From assembly GCA_002389045.1 (NCBI GenBank), contig DGNS01000011.1, positions 60,049-124,048 on the forward strand: 64,000 bases of DNA, in the 5' to 3' direction. The position numbers and the translations under genes were made by a program. Below, one piece after another: positions 26,257-33,330 of the stretch (position 1 is the first letter of the stretch; each line of letters begins with the position of its first letter). Under the pieces are notes generated by a model. The model made no database searches. It was given only the letters and a program-made list of their open reading frames with translations, and was not told where the DNA came from. This DNA comes from Thiotrichaceae bacterium UBA4486. Lineage in GTDB: Bacteria > Pseudomonadota > Gammaproteobacteria > Eutrophobiales > Eutrophobiaceae.

Positions 26257-27653
26257 AATATCTGCCGCTTGCCCTGACTTCCCTCCTCTGCGCCTGCACA
26301 GTGGGTCCGGATTACGTCTCGCCGGAAATAGATGCCCCGGCTGAATTCGTGTTCCAGGAAGTGTTTGATCTGCTCAATGAAGGCAAACAAGTCCCGCCCG
26401 TCGATACCAACTGGTGGGAAGGCTTTGCCGATCCGCTGCTAACGCAACTGGTCGAGGATGCGATCGAAAACAACCAGCGCATCGCAAGCGCCGTGGCCCG
26501 GGTCAAGTCGGCGCGTGCCAATGTACGGCTGGCCGATGCGGGTGATACTCTCAGAACAGGCGCAGGTGCGGATACGAATGTCAGTAAGCAACGTGATCTC
26601 GATGCCGATGAAACCGACAGCGATTCGTTGTTGGGCGGAGTATTAAGTTTCGTATTACCGATTGATATCGCCGGCCGTAACCGGCGCGAGGTCGAAGCCG
26701 CGTTGGCCAACCTGGAATCTTCCGAATCCGGATTGCGCAACATCGTGCTGACCACCAGTACGGACGTTGTCAGCGAATACCTGCGACTTCGTGGCAATCA
26801 ACGGCAACTCGAACTGCTGCGGGAATCGGTAGCCCTGCAGGAAAAGACATTATCGATAGTCAATAGCCGCTACCAGTCTGGCCTGTCGCCGGAACTGGAC
26901 CTGCGCCGGGCGGAGACCTCGGTCCAACGCCTGCAAGCCGACATTCCCCCATTGCTGGAATCATTAATAAGCTCACGACTGGTTCTGGCCAACCTGACCG
27001 GTCAGTATCCCGGTGCCTATGAAACCACGTTGAACGACAATACCAGCATCCCTGGCTATCAATACCAGCTCGTGTCGACCATCCCGGTCGATGTCCTCCG
27101 TCAACGCCCGGACATCCAGCAGACCGAGGCACGAATGAAACAAACTGTGGCCGAGATCGGCGTCGCGGAAGCGGACTTCTACCCGGTCTTCGACCTGTTT
27201 GGACAAATGCAGATCAGTACCGCTGGTATCATAGGCGGACCGGGCATGGATCTCTTAATCGCATCCATCGGCGCAATGATTGACCAGGTAATCACCGACG
27301 GCGGAGCGCGTGACGCCAACCTCGATGTAGCAAAAGCACGTGCGGAAGAAGCACTGGCCGACTACAACCAGGCATTACTGGATGCGGCACAAAGTATCGA
27401 AACGACACTGGCAGGATTGAAGTTATCATTAATACGGCAGGAATCACTGGAACAGGCTGTGCAATCCAGTGCCAGAAGTTTTGAACAAGCGGAACGGTTA
27501 TATCAACTGGGACTCAGCAGCTTCCTGGATGTTGTTGACGCCCAACGGGTACTGGCCTCGGCAGAACAACAACTGGCGACCGAGCGCACCAGCTATGCTA
27601 CACAGATAGCGACATTGTTTCGGGTTCTGGGGACGAATATAAACGACTCTTGA
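26253..27653 (+). CDS. Outer-membrane efflux lipoprotein (OprM/NodT family)
   Basis: A 466-residue TolC-like channel subunit. The signal sequence ends with lipobox LLCAC (Cys15), followed by the family hallmark CTVGPDYVSPE. Two outer membrane efflux protein repeats follow (about 60-245 and 260-455), containing LRQRPDIQQTEARMK and FLDVVDAQRVLASAEQQ. As a trimer it forms the outer-membrane duct for the adaptor and pump encoded just upstream. It ends about 10 bp before the 3' end of tRNA-Lys, which lies on the opposite strand. Confidence 0.95.
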   Translation: MKYLPLALTSLLCACTVGPDYVSPEIDAPAEFVFQEVFDLLNEGKQVPPVDTNWWEGFADPLLTQLVEDAIENNQRIASAVARVKSARANVRLADAGDTLRTGAGADTNVSKQRDLDADETDSDSLLGGVLSFVLPIDIAGRNRREVEAALANLESSESGLRNIVLTTSTDVVSEYLRLRGNQRQLELLRESVALQEKTLSIVNSRYQSGLSPELDLRRAETSVQRLQADIPPLLESLISSRLVLANLTGQYPGAYETTLNDNTSIPGYQYQLVSTIPVDVLRQRPDIQQTEARMKQTVAEIGVAEADFYPVFDLFGQMQISTAGIIGGPGMDLLIASIGAMIDQVITDGGARDANLDVAKARAEEALADYNQALLDAAQSIETTLAGLKLSLIRQESLEQAVQSSARSFEQAERLYQLGLSSFLDVVDAQRVLASAEQQLATERTSYATQIATLFRVLGTNINDS

Positions 27654-27663
27654 TGGATGTATA

Positions 27664-27739
27664 TGGTGGGCCGTGTAGGATTCGAACCTACGACAAAGTG
27701 ATTAAGAGTCACCTGCTCTACCAACTGAGCTAACGGCCC
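27664..27739 (-). tRNA. tRNA-Lys (CTT)
   Basis: A 76-nt cloverleaf on the reverse strand, acceptor GGGCCGT/ACGGCCC, CCA encoded. Anticodon loop CTCTTAA gives CTT (AAG lysine codons). It is the last tRNA of the Pro-Arg-His-Lys cluster in transcription order. Confidence 0.96.
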
Positions 27740-27747
27740 AAACTGAA

Positions 27748-27831
27748 AGCAACTAGCGACTAGCAACAAGCCACAAGCAAGACACTTGTTGCTAATCGCT
27801 TGTGTCTTGTAGCTTGTGGCTTGTTGCTAGT
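27748..27831. repeat. Palindromic heptamer array between tRNA-Lys and tRNA-His
   Basis: The spacer consists almost wholly of 7-bp units. Five copies of AGCNACN-type heptamers (27748-27782: AGCAACT, AGCGACT, AGCAACA, AGCCACA, AGCAAGA) are followed by seven inverted copies of the NNCTTGT/TGCTANT type (27783-27831). The two halves can pair as a long imperfect hairpin (core ACTAGCAACAAGCCACAAGC with its complement). Confidence 0.8.
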
Positions 27832-27835
27832 AATT

Positions 27836-27912
27836 TGGGGTGACTGATGGGACTCGAACCCACGACGACCGGAATCACAATCCGGGGCTCTACCTACTGA
27901 GCTACAGTCACC
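27836..27912 (-). tRNA. tRNA-His (GTG)
   Basis: A 77-nt reverse-strand cloverleaf with the extra G at position -1 opposite C73 that is diagnostic of tRNA-His, and encoded CCA. Anticodon loop TTGTGAT gives GTG. T-loop GTTCGAGTC is intact. Confidence 0.97.
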
Positions 27913-27917
27913 ATATT

Positions 27918-27966
27918 TCTGACATCTGGAATCTGATATCTGATATCTGATATCTGATATCTGATT
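27918..27966. repeat. Heptamer array TCTGNNN (7 copies) between tRNA-His and tRNA-Arg
   Basis: Seven consecutive 7-bp units starting TCTG: TCTGACA, TCTGGAA, four identical TCTGATA, and TCTGATT. The array fills the spacer to one base before the tRNA-Arg 3' end. The same unit occurs, inverted, next to tRNA-Pro at 28441-28510 and directly at 28590-28631. Confidence 0.85.
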
Positions 27967-27967
27967 C

Positions 27968-28044
27968 TGGCGCGCCTGGCAGGACTCGAACCTGCAACCC
28001 CCGGCTTAGAAGGCCGGTGCTCTATCCGGTTGAGCTACAAGCGC
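27968..28044 (-). tRNA. tRNA-Arg (TCT)
   Basis: A 77-nt reverse-strand cloverleaf with acceptor GCGCTTG paired with CAGGCGC (imperfect T-G positions) and encoded CCA. Anticodon loop CTTCTAA gives TCT, reading AGA/AGG. D- and T-loops are standard. Confidence 0.95.
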
Positions 28045-28049
28045 AAAGC

Positions 28050-28181
28050 TTAGCCATTAGCGAATAACTATTAGCTATTAGTAAACCCTGGTCTTACCGG
28101 ATCCCAACCGCGCCGGGATGACGGCTCCTTTTGAGGCCGTATCCTGTACAACACTAATTGCTAATGGCTAATAGCTATTAG
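28050..28181. repeat. Inverted pair of TTAGCNA heptamer arrays
   Basis: Left arm 28050-28084 is five heptamers (TTAGCCA, TTAGCGA, ATAACTA, TTAGCTA, TTAGTAA). Right arm 28154-28181 is four inverted heptamers (CTAATTG, CTAATGG, CTAATAG, CTATTAG). About 70 bp of GC-rich sequence separates them and could form the loop of a large imperfect hairpin. The unit sequence differs from the other arrays in this cluster but the 7-bp period is the same. Confidence 0.8.
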
Positions 28182-28189
28182 CTGTCCAT

Positions 28190-28362
28190 ATGGTCGGGGC
28201 AGAGGGATTTACTCCGGACATCCTGTCCTCCGCCCTCCGGGCCGCGCTGCGCGCGTTCAAATTTGTTCCCGACAAATTTGTGAACCCCTTATGGAGGTTC
28301 CATAATCCCGCCTATTTTGAAAACACAAGGTCTGTCTCTGGTGAGACCTTGTGTTTTCAAAA
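28190..28362. mobile_element. tRNA-Pro-linked cassette with duplicated tRNA 3' end
   Basis: Bases 28190-28209 repeat exactly the 20 bases at 28363-28382, which are the 3' end of tRNA-Pro including CCA plus one flanking base. The 173-bp period holds a CAAATTTGT/ACAAATTTG stem with 5-base loop, a TTATGGA-GGT-TCCATAA hairpin (28289-28305) and a 19-bp perfect hairpin (28315-28362). There is no gene. A duplicated tRNA 3' end is what integrase-type elements leave at attachment sites. The piece 28191-28255 can alternatively be read as a decayed second tRNA-Pro, since its far end recalls the tRNA D-arm. Type assignment is therefore tentative. Confidence 0.5.
28315..28362 (-). terminator. 19-bp perfect hairpin directly downstream of tRNA-Pro
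   Basis: Arms 28315-28333 and 28344-28362 are perfectly complementary (19 bp) around a 10-base loop. The stem has a GGTCT/AGACC core with A- and T-tracts outside it, which could act as a bidirectional terminator. It begins one base past the encoded tRNA-Pro 3' end, so it could also direct 3' processing. A role as part of the tRNA-linked cassette is equally possible. Confidence 0.5.
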
Positions 28363-28363
28363 A

Positions 28364-28440
28364 TGGTCGGGGCAGAGGGATTCGAACCCCCGACCCTCTG
28401 CTCCCAAAGCAGATGCGCTACCAGGCTGCGCTATGCCCCG
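28364..28440 (-). tRNA. tRNA-Pro (TGG)
   Basis: A 77-nt reverse-strand cloverleaf, acceptor CGGGGCA paired with TGCCCCG, CCA encoded. Anticodon loop TTTGGGA gives TGG. It is first in the Pro-Arg-His-Lys cluster; its 3' terminal 19 bases are duplicated 173 bp downstream and its 5' end abuts a heptamer array. Confidence 0.97.
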
Positions 28441-28510
28441 TTTCAGATACCAGATGTCAGATATCAGATTTCAGATATCAGATTTCAGATGTCAGATTTG
28501 AGATTACAGA
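28441..28510. repeat. Heptamer array TNNCAGA (10 copies) abutting tRNA-Pro
   Basis: Ten uninterrupted 7-bp units: TTTCAGA, TACCAGA, TGTCAGA, TATCAGA, TTTCAGA, TATCAGA, TTTCAGA, TGTCAGA, TTTGAGA, TTACAGA. Positions 1 and 5-7 are constant, position 4 is C in all but one copy, and positions 2-3 vary. The array starts at the very first base outside tRNA-Pro. It is the reverse complement of the TCTGNNA units at 28590-28631, about 80 bp away. Confidence 0.85.
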
Positions 28511-28589
28511 TCAGATGGCAGTGACGGGTAGCAATTGCCCGAGACTCTTCATCGTCCTCACAGCAGGCTGGATGCTCTGTCCACTGTCG

Positions 28590-28631
28590 TCTGTTATCTG
28601 AAATCTGACATCTGAAATCTGAGATCTGAAT
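28590..28631. repeat. Heptamer array TCTGNNA (6 copies), inverse of 28441-28510
   Basis: Six consecutive units TCTGTTA, TCTGAAA, TCTGACA, TCTGAAA, TCTGAGA, TCTGAAT. They can pair with the TNNCAGA array to form a large imperfect stem whose 79-base loop has no gene. The array ends about 55 bp before the cysS stop codon. Confidence 0.85.
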
Positions 28632-28685
28632 GTGGCGTCGGATAATACGCGCGAGCGCCATACCCGTCAATTTGGCAGCGGGATT

Positions 28686-30074
28686 TCACTGCCGCCGCCA
28701 GATCGTGCCCTCGGGGCCGTCTTCGAGGCTGATGCCCTGTTCCTGCAGCAGGTCGCGGATGCGATCAGCTTCCGCGAAATCCCGGTCGGCGCGGGCCTGG
28801 TTGCGCTGGTCGATCAGCGCCTGGATGTCGTCATCTGCGAGACCGTCACCACCCGTGCCGGCATGGCTCTGCAGGTATTCCACAGGATCGCTCTGCAGCA
28901 AGCCCAGGACTTCGCCCAGCGACTTCATGGTCGCAGCCAGGCCGGCGGCTTCAGACGATTGCTTGTCCGCGCAGCGGTTCAACTGTCCGGCAATGTCGTG
29001 CAGCACGGCGATGGCGCGGGCGGTGTTGAAATCGTCATCCATCACTTCGCAAAACGCCTGCCGGTATTTTTCATCGATGTCAGTGTCCGCCGGTGTTGTG
29101 TCCCTGAGCGATGTATACAGTCTTGCCAACGCCGCCCGTGCCTCGTCCAGGTTCTCGGTAGAGTAATTCAGCGGGCTGCGGTAATGACTGGAGAGGATGA
29201 AATATCGCACCTCCTCCGGCCGGTATTGCTTGAGCACTTCGCGCACGGTGAAAAAATTGCCCAGTGATTTGGACATCTTTTCGTCATCGACGCGAACGAA
29301 GCCGTTGTGGATCCAGACATTGACGAACGGCTTGCCGGTGGCGCCGCAGGACTGGGCAATCTCATTCTCATGGTGGGGAAACTGCAGATCGAGGCCACCG
29401 CCGTGAATATCGAAGTGGTCGCCGAGGCAATGGGTGGACATGGCCGAGCACTCGATATGCCAGCCGGGACGACCGGCGCCCCAGGGGGAATCCCAGCTTG
29501 GTTCGCCCGGTTTGGCCAGTTTCCAGAGCACGAAATCCAGCGGATCGTCCTTGCCCGCTTCCACGCCCACCCGGGCACCGGCCTTGAGCTCATCGAGTTT
29601 TTTACCGGACAGGCGACCATAGTCGCTGAACTTGCTGACGTCGTAACAGACATCACCGTTGCCGGCCACGTAGGCGTAGCCGTTGCGAAACAGAGCCTCG
29701 ATCATGCGGATGATTTGATCGATGTAACGGGTCGCCCGCGGTTCCTGATCCGGCGGGATGACACCCAGCGCCGCGGCATCCTCGTTCATGGCCTCGATAA
29801 AACGCCCGGTCAGGGATTCAAAAGACTCGCCGTTTTCAGCGGCACGGGCGATGATCTTGTCGTCAATATCGGTGATATTGCGCACGTAGGTGACTTCGTA
29901 ACCGGAATACCTGAGGTAACGCGCGATGCTGTCGAAGACCACCAGCACCCGGGCATGGCCGAGATGGCAATAGTCATAAACCGTCATACCACACACGTAC
30001 ATCCCGACCTTTCCCGGTTCGATGGGCACGAACGGCTCTTTGTTGCGGGTCAGGTTGTTGTGAATTTTCAGCAT
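28686..30074 (-). CDS. cysS: Cysteinyl-tRNA synthetase
   Basis: A 462-residue class Ia aminoacyl-tRNA synthetase. The HIGH motif appears as HLGHARV (about 38-44), KMSKS as KMSKSLGN (about 266-273), and zinc-binding residues sit in CGMTVYD, CSAMS and HHENEIAQS. The DALR-type C-terminal domain ends with the common LEDGPEGTIWRR. It is transcribed toward the tRNA cluster, divergent from ppiB. Confidence 0.98.
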   Translation of the reverse strand: MLKIHNNLTRNKEPFVPIEPGKVGMYVCGMTVYDYCHLGHARVLVVFDSIARYLRYSGYEVTYVRNITDIDDKIIARAAENGESFESLTGRFIEAMNEDAAALGVIPPDQEPRATRYIDQIIRMIEALFRNGYAYVAGNGDVCYDVSKFSDYGRLSGKKLDELKAGARVGVEAGKDDPLDFVLWKLAKPGEPSWDSPWGAGRPGWHIECSAMSTHCLGDHFDIHGGGLDLQFPHHENEIAQSCGATGKPFVNVWIHNGFVRVDDEKMSKSLGNFFTVREVLKQYRPEEVRYFILSSHYRSPLNYSTENLDEARAALARLYTSLRDTTPADTDIDEKYRQAFCEVMDDDFNTARAIAVLHDIAGQLNRCADKQSSEAAGLAATMKSLGEVLGLLQSDPVEYLQSHAGTGGDGLADDDIQALIDQRNQARADRDFAEADRIRDLLQEQGISLEDGPEGTIWRRQ

Positions 30075-30252
30075 CGGCTATGACCGGGGATCTGGCTTCA
30101 AGGCCGCGCATATTAGCGGAATCGCCACGCGGCAACAAAAGTTTTTCCGCCGCCTTTTCCGTGCAGCGGCAACGGGGTGCTATCATATAGCCATTCCGCT
30201 CCGATCAAGGGCAAACCGCATTTTGCAATCTAAAAACCACGGGGACAGACTA

Positions 30253-30756
30253 ATGAAAGTACGAATCAGCACCACCTACGGCAACATTACCGTGGCACTG
30301 GATCCTGAAAAAGCGCCGCTGACGGTGGAAAACTTTCTCGACTATGTGCGCAGCAAGCACTACGAAGGCACGCTTTTTCACCGTGTCATCGACGATTTCA
30401 TGATCCAGACCGGCGGACTCGACACCGATCTGCACACGCTGCCGACACGGGCGCCGATCAAAAACGAGGCCAACAACGGACTCAGCAACCTCGAAGGCAC
30501 CATCGCCATGGCACGCACCGCGGACCCGCACTCGGCCAGCGCCCAGTTTTTTATCAATACCTCCGATAACGCGTTTCTGGATTTTCGCAGTGAAACGCCG
30601 GATGGCTGGGGCTACTGTGTGTTCGGGCGGGTCGTCGAGGGCATGGATGTGGTCGAGAAAATCGAGGCCGTGGATACGACCCACCGCGGCGGTCACCAGG
30701 ATGTACCGGTTGAAAATATCATTATTGAAAAAACCGAAATCCTCGACGACATCTGA
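30253..30756 (+). CDS. ppiB: Cytoplasmic cyclophilin-type peptidyl-prolyl isomerase
   Basis: A 167-residue cyclophilin with no signal peptide. The core motifs FHRVIDDFMIQTGG (catalytic Arg and Phe/Met/Gln), IAMARTADPHSASAQFFIN and GYCVFGRVVEGMDVV are intact, and the length equals E. coli PpiB. GGGGACAG lies just before the chosen ATG, so the longer frame from 30223 is rejected. It is followed 35 bp later by lpxH, a pairing seen in other gammaproteobacteria. Confidence 0.96.
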   Translation: MKVRISTTYGNITVALDPEKAPLTVENFLDYVRSKHYEGTLFHRVIDDFMIQTGGLDTDLHTLPTRAPIKNEANNGLSNLEGTIAMARTADPHSASAQFFINTSDNAFLDFRSETPDGWGYCVFGRVVEGMDVVEKIEAVDTTHRGGHQDVPVENIIIEKTEILDDI

Positions 30757-30791
30757 CTTCAGCGGTTTCGACTATCGGATTGTCAGTACCC

Positions 30792-31547
30792 ATGCCGGGT
30801 CATTCGCAGACACTGTTTATTTCCGATCTTCACCTGTGTGAACTCAGGCCGGAGAAGCTGGCGCTGTTCGAGCAATTCATGGCACGGCTGACGGGCGGGA
30901 TCGATGCTCTCTATATCCTCGGTGACCTGTTTGAATTCTGGCATGGCGATGATGATCTCACGGACACCCATCTCGGCATCATCAACGCCCTCGCCAAACT
31001 GACCGCCGGCGGCACCGCCGTGTATTTCCAGCGCGGCAACCGCGATTTTCTGGTCGGCGATCGCTTCGCGGAAGTAACCGGTAGCCACCTTCTTCCGGAC
31101 CACCATCTGATCGATCTCTACGGGCGCCGGGCCCTGCTCATGCACGGCGATCTGCTGTGTACGGATGATACCGACTACCAGCGCATGCGCCGCCTGTTCA
31201 ACCTGCGCTGGCTGCAGTGGCTGTTTCTGCGCATGCCGCTGGCCTTTCGCCGCGGCCTGTCATCGCGGATGCGTCATTTCTCGAACCGTGAAAACGCCGG
31301 CAAGTCCGAAGCGATCATGGATGTATCCCCGGCCAGCGTGATCGATGTTCTGCGCAAGTACGGCGTTGACCTGCTCATCCACGGGCATACTCATCGTCCG
31401 GCAATGCACACAGTCAAAATCGACGGCGGGGAAGCGCAACGCATTGTGCTGGGCGACTGGTACAGCCGGGAATCCGTGCTGGTATGCCGGCCGGACACAC
31501 TGCGGATGCTATCGATACAGGATTATATTAAGGGAAGCTCTGAATAA
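30792..31547 (+). CDS. lpxH: UDP-2,3-diacylglucosamine diphosphatase
   Basis: A 251-residue calcineurin-like phosphoesterase of lipid A synthesis that cleaves UDP-2,3-diacylglucosamine to lipid X at the inner membrane. Metal-binding motifs are visible as ISDLHL, GDLFEFW, RGNRDF, MHGD and HGHTHRP. I use ATG 30792; TTG 30780 is possible. The last codons (AAG GGA AGC TCT GAA TAA) coincide with the terminal inverted repeat of the MITE-like element that follows, so the C-terminus KGSSE appears to be supplied by inserted DNA. All catalytic motifs lie upstream and are unaffected. Confidence 0.95.
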   Translation: MPGHSQTLFISDLHLCELRPEKLALFEQFMARLTGGIDALYILGDLFEFWHGDDDLTDTHLGIINALAKLTAGGTAVYFQRGNRDFLVGDRFAEVTGSHLLPDHHLIDLYGRRALLMHGDLLCTDDTDYQRMRRLFNLRWLQWLFLRMPLAFRRGLSSRMRHFSNRENAGKSEAIMDVSPASVIDVLRKYGVDLLIHGHTHRPAMHTVKIDGGEAQRIVLGDWYSRESVLVCRPDTLRMLSIQDYIKGSSE

Positions 31548-31738
31548 GTCCATCCGGGACTTATCAGAGCACGGCAAATAAAAATGCGATTTTTATTTGC
31601 CTCTCAAAATCAATGCTTTGGAAGCATTGATTTTGGCATGACAGTCGCTCCGGACTCCTCTCCTCCCGCGACACTAATGCATCCATGCATGTTGTCCCTG
31701 TCATGCAGGAACCTCTGACTTAATCAGAGGTTCCTAAG
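31528..31738. mobile_element. MITE-like element with terminal inverted repeats
   Basis: The ends match as inverted repeats: GGAAGCTCTGAATAAGTC (31533-31550) against the complement of 31718-31735, GGAACCTCTGATTAAGTC, 16 of 18 identical. No open frame of note lies inside. Four inner hairpins are perfect or nearly so: GCTCTGA...TCAGAGC (left end), an 11-bp stem GCAAATAAAAA, a 13-bp stem AAAATCAATGCTT, and AGGAACCTCTGA/TCAGAGGTTCCT (31707-31735). Such nested palindromes fit a non-autonomous transposable element. A target-site duplication is not clear. Confidence 0.65.
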
Positions 31739-31752
31739 GATGATTAACACAT

Positions 31753-32619
31753 TCAGGTCAGCCAGCCGCTGATCGTCGACAACGCGATCAGGGTCAACCA
31801 GAGGAGCAGGGAACGTTTCACCAGTCCGTCTGCATGTTCAATGCAGTAGAGCCGGCTTTCCGTATCTTCCCCGTCGTCCATATCACCGCAGGCGATGGCC
31901 GCCATACCCGCCGCGGGCAACAGATTGTCGTCCTGCGCCAGTGACAGGTCATCCTGGTCACGCCAGACATCGATGGTATGAATGAGACTGCCGACCAGCG
32001 CGTAGGCGAGAATGGTCAGACGCAGGCAGGGCCAGTTGAGAATGTAATACAACTGCCGTGCTGAATCCGTGAAAGCCCCGTGTATGTCATGACGCAGTTG
32101 CAGCACTTCGTACACCAGCCTGTAGAGCAGCGCGCCGAGTGGACCCAGCACCAGGAACCAGAACAGGACGGCAAAAATGCGATCGTTACTTTGCCGAAAC
32201 AGGCTGCCGAGCACTCCCGGGAAATCATCGCTGCCACGTCTGCTGATGTCCGCGGCCAGGATATCTGCAGCGGCATCCTGTGCCGCCTCGGTGTTGCCCT
32301 GCTCCAGCGCCTGCCGGTAATTATCGATATTGTGGTCGAACAATTCGAACCCTAGACACAGGTACAGAACCAGCACCGAGACCAGGAACGGCAGCAGGAA
32401 AAAAAATTCGTCCAGCAAATGCAGAACCAGCGCCAGAACAACGAGCGGTATGCCGACACTGATCAATATGCCTCCGGGTGAATCCCAGAGGCGGTAGGAT
32501 GATAACTGTTTTTCCAGGCGGTTGATGAGGACTTCAAACCAGCGCATGGAAAGCAGTTTGCCGCCATCGCCGAGCGCACGCCCAACGATAAGGGCAAGAA
32601 TGATCGCTATCAAGGTCAT
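31753..32619 (-). CDS. ampE: AmpE-like membrane protein
   Basis: A 288-residue inner-membrane protein with about four to five hydrophobic segments (1-20, 55-75, 78-95, 150-170, 268-287) and cytoplasmic loops. The family belongs to the CobD/CbiB-related AmpE group; in E. coli ampE is cotranscribed with ampD and is thought to take part in beta-lactamase induction signalling, though its function is not settled. Recognition rests on the fold pattern (WFEVLINRLEKQL, FWFLVLGPLGALLYRL) and on the ampD gene 52 bp upstream. Confidence 0.85.
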   Translation of the reverse strand: MTLIAIILALIVGRALGDGGKLLSMRWFEVLINRLEKQLSSYRLWDSPGGILISVGIPLVVLALVLHLLDEFFFLLPFLVSVLVLYLCLGFELFDHNIDNYRQALEQGNTEAAQDAAADILAADISRRGSDDFPGVLGSLFRQSNDRIFAVLFWFLVLGPLGALLYRLVYEVLQLRHDIHGAFTDSARQLYYILNWPCLRLTILAYALVGSLIHTIDVWRDQDDLSLAQDDNLLPAAGMAAIACGDMDDGEDTESRLYCIEHADGLVKRSLLLWLTLIALSTISGWLT

Positions 32620-32671
32620 GTAATTCTTCCAGCCGTGGGTTTCAGGACGGTACTGTACAAGGCTGCAAAGC

Positions 32672-33238
32672 TCACCAGGTCGTGCGCCGGCGCTGTTCCC
32701 TGGTCAACCGATCAAAATAATAATGCCAGTCAAATCCGGGGCCGGGGTCGGTCTTGCGACCCGGGGCGATGTCGCTGTGCCCTACGATGCGATCTTTCAC
32801 CAGGCCCGGAAACAACGCCATCAGTTCACAGCTCAGACCGGCCAGCCTGTCGTACTGTACCGCCGTATAGGGTTCATCATCGCATCCCTCAAGTTCAATG
32901 CCAATGGAAAAATCATTGCAGTTGTCACGCCCGCAATACCGCGATGACCCTGCATGCCAGGCCCTGAGATTCAGTGGCACAAACTGGGTAACGTTTCCGG
33001 CCCGGTCGATCAACAGGTGCGCGGAGACACGCAGCGAATGAATGGTCGCAAAATAATCATGTTCATCCGGGTTCAGTGTATTGGTGAACAGTTGCTCGAT
33101 GTAACCGCCACCGTAGCGGCCGGGCGGCAGACTGATACCATGAATCACCAGCAGATTTATATCGCAGCCCGGCGGTCGCTGATCATGGTTTGGTGAAAGG
33201 CAACGGCGAACGTCCGCAAGCCAGAGATCACTGGGCAT
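32672..33238 (-). CDS. ampD: 1,6-anhydro-N-acetylmuramyl-L-alanine amidase
   Basis: A 188-residue cytoplasmic zinc amidase that recycles anhydro-muropeptides and so keeps AmpR-type induction low. Zinc ligands appear in VIHGISLPPG (His), the WHAGSSRYCGR region and GRKTDPGPGFDW (Asp); the proton-donor block NDFSIGIELEG is intact. Alignment with E. coli AmpD puts the start at ATG 33238 rather than 33268; no strong ribosome binding site distinguishes them. It lies upstream of ampE as in the ampDE operon. Confidence 0.94.
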   Translation of the reverse strand: MPSDLWLADVRRCLSPNHDQRPPGCDINLLVIHGISLPPGRYGGGYIEQLFTNTLNPDEHDYFATIHSLRVSAHLLIDRAGNVTQFVPLNLRAWHAGSSRYCGRDNCNDFSIGIELEGCDDEPYTAVQYDRLAGLSCELMALFPGLVKDRIVGHSDIAPGRKTDPGPGFDWHYYFDRLTREQRRRTTW

Positions 33239-33330
33239 ATTCACTGTGGTCGAGGATGTTTCATGCAAGACTGTATGGCGATGCGTCGTTCATGCTAGGC
33301 TAACATAAAATCCACCGCATCCAAGCAAAC

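Noticed and set aside
27748..28631. CRISPR array
   Set aside because: Repeats are 7 bp with no unique spacers of 25-40 bp and no cas genes nearby; they are tandem heptamers.
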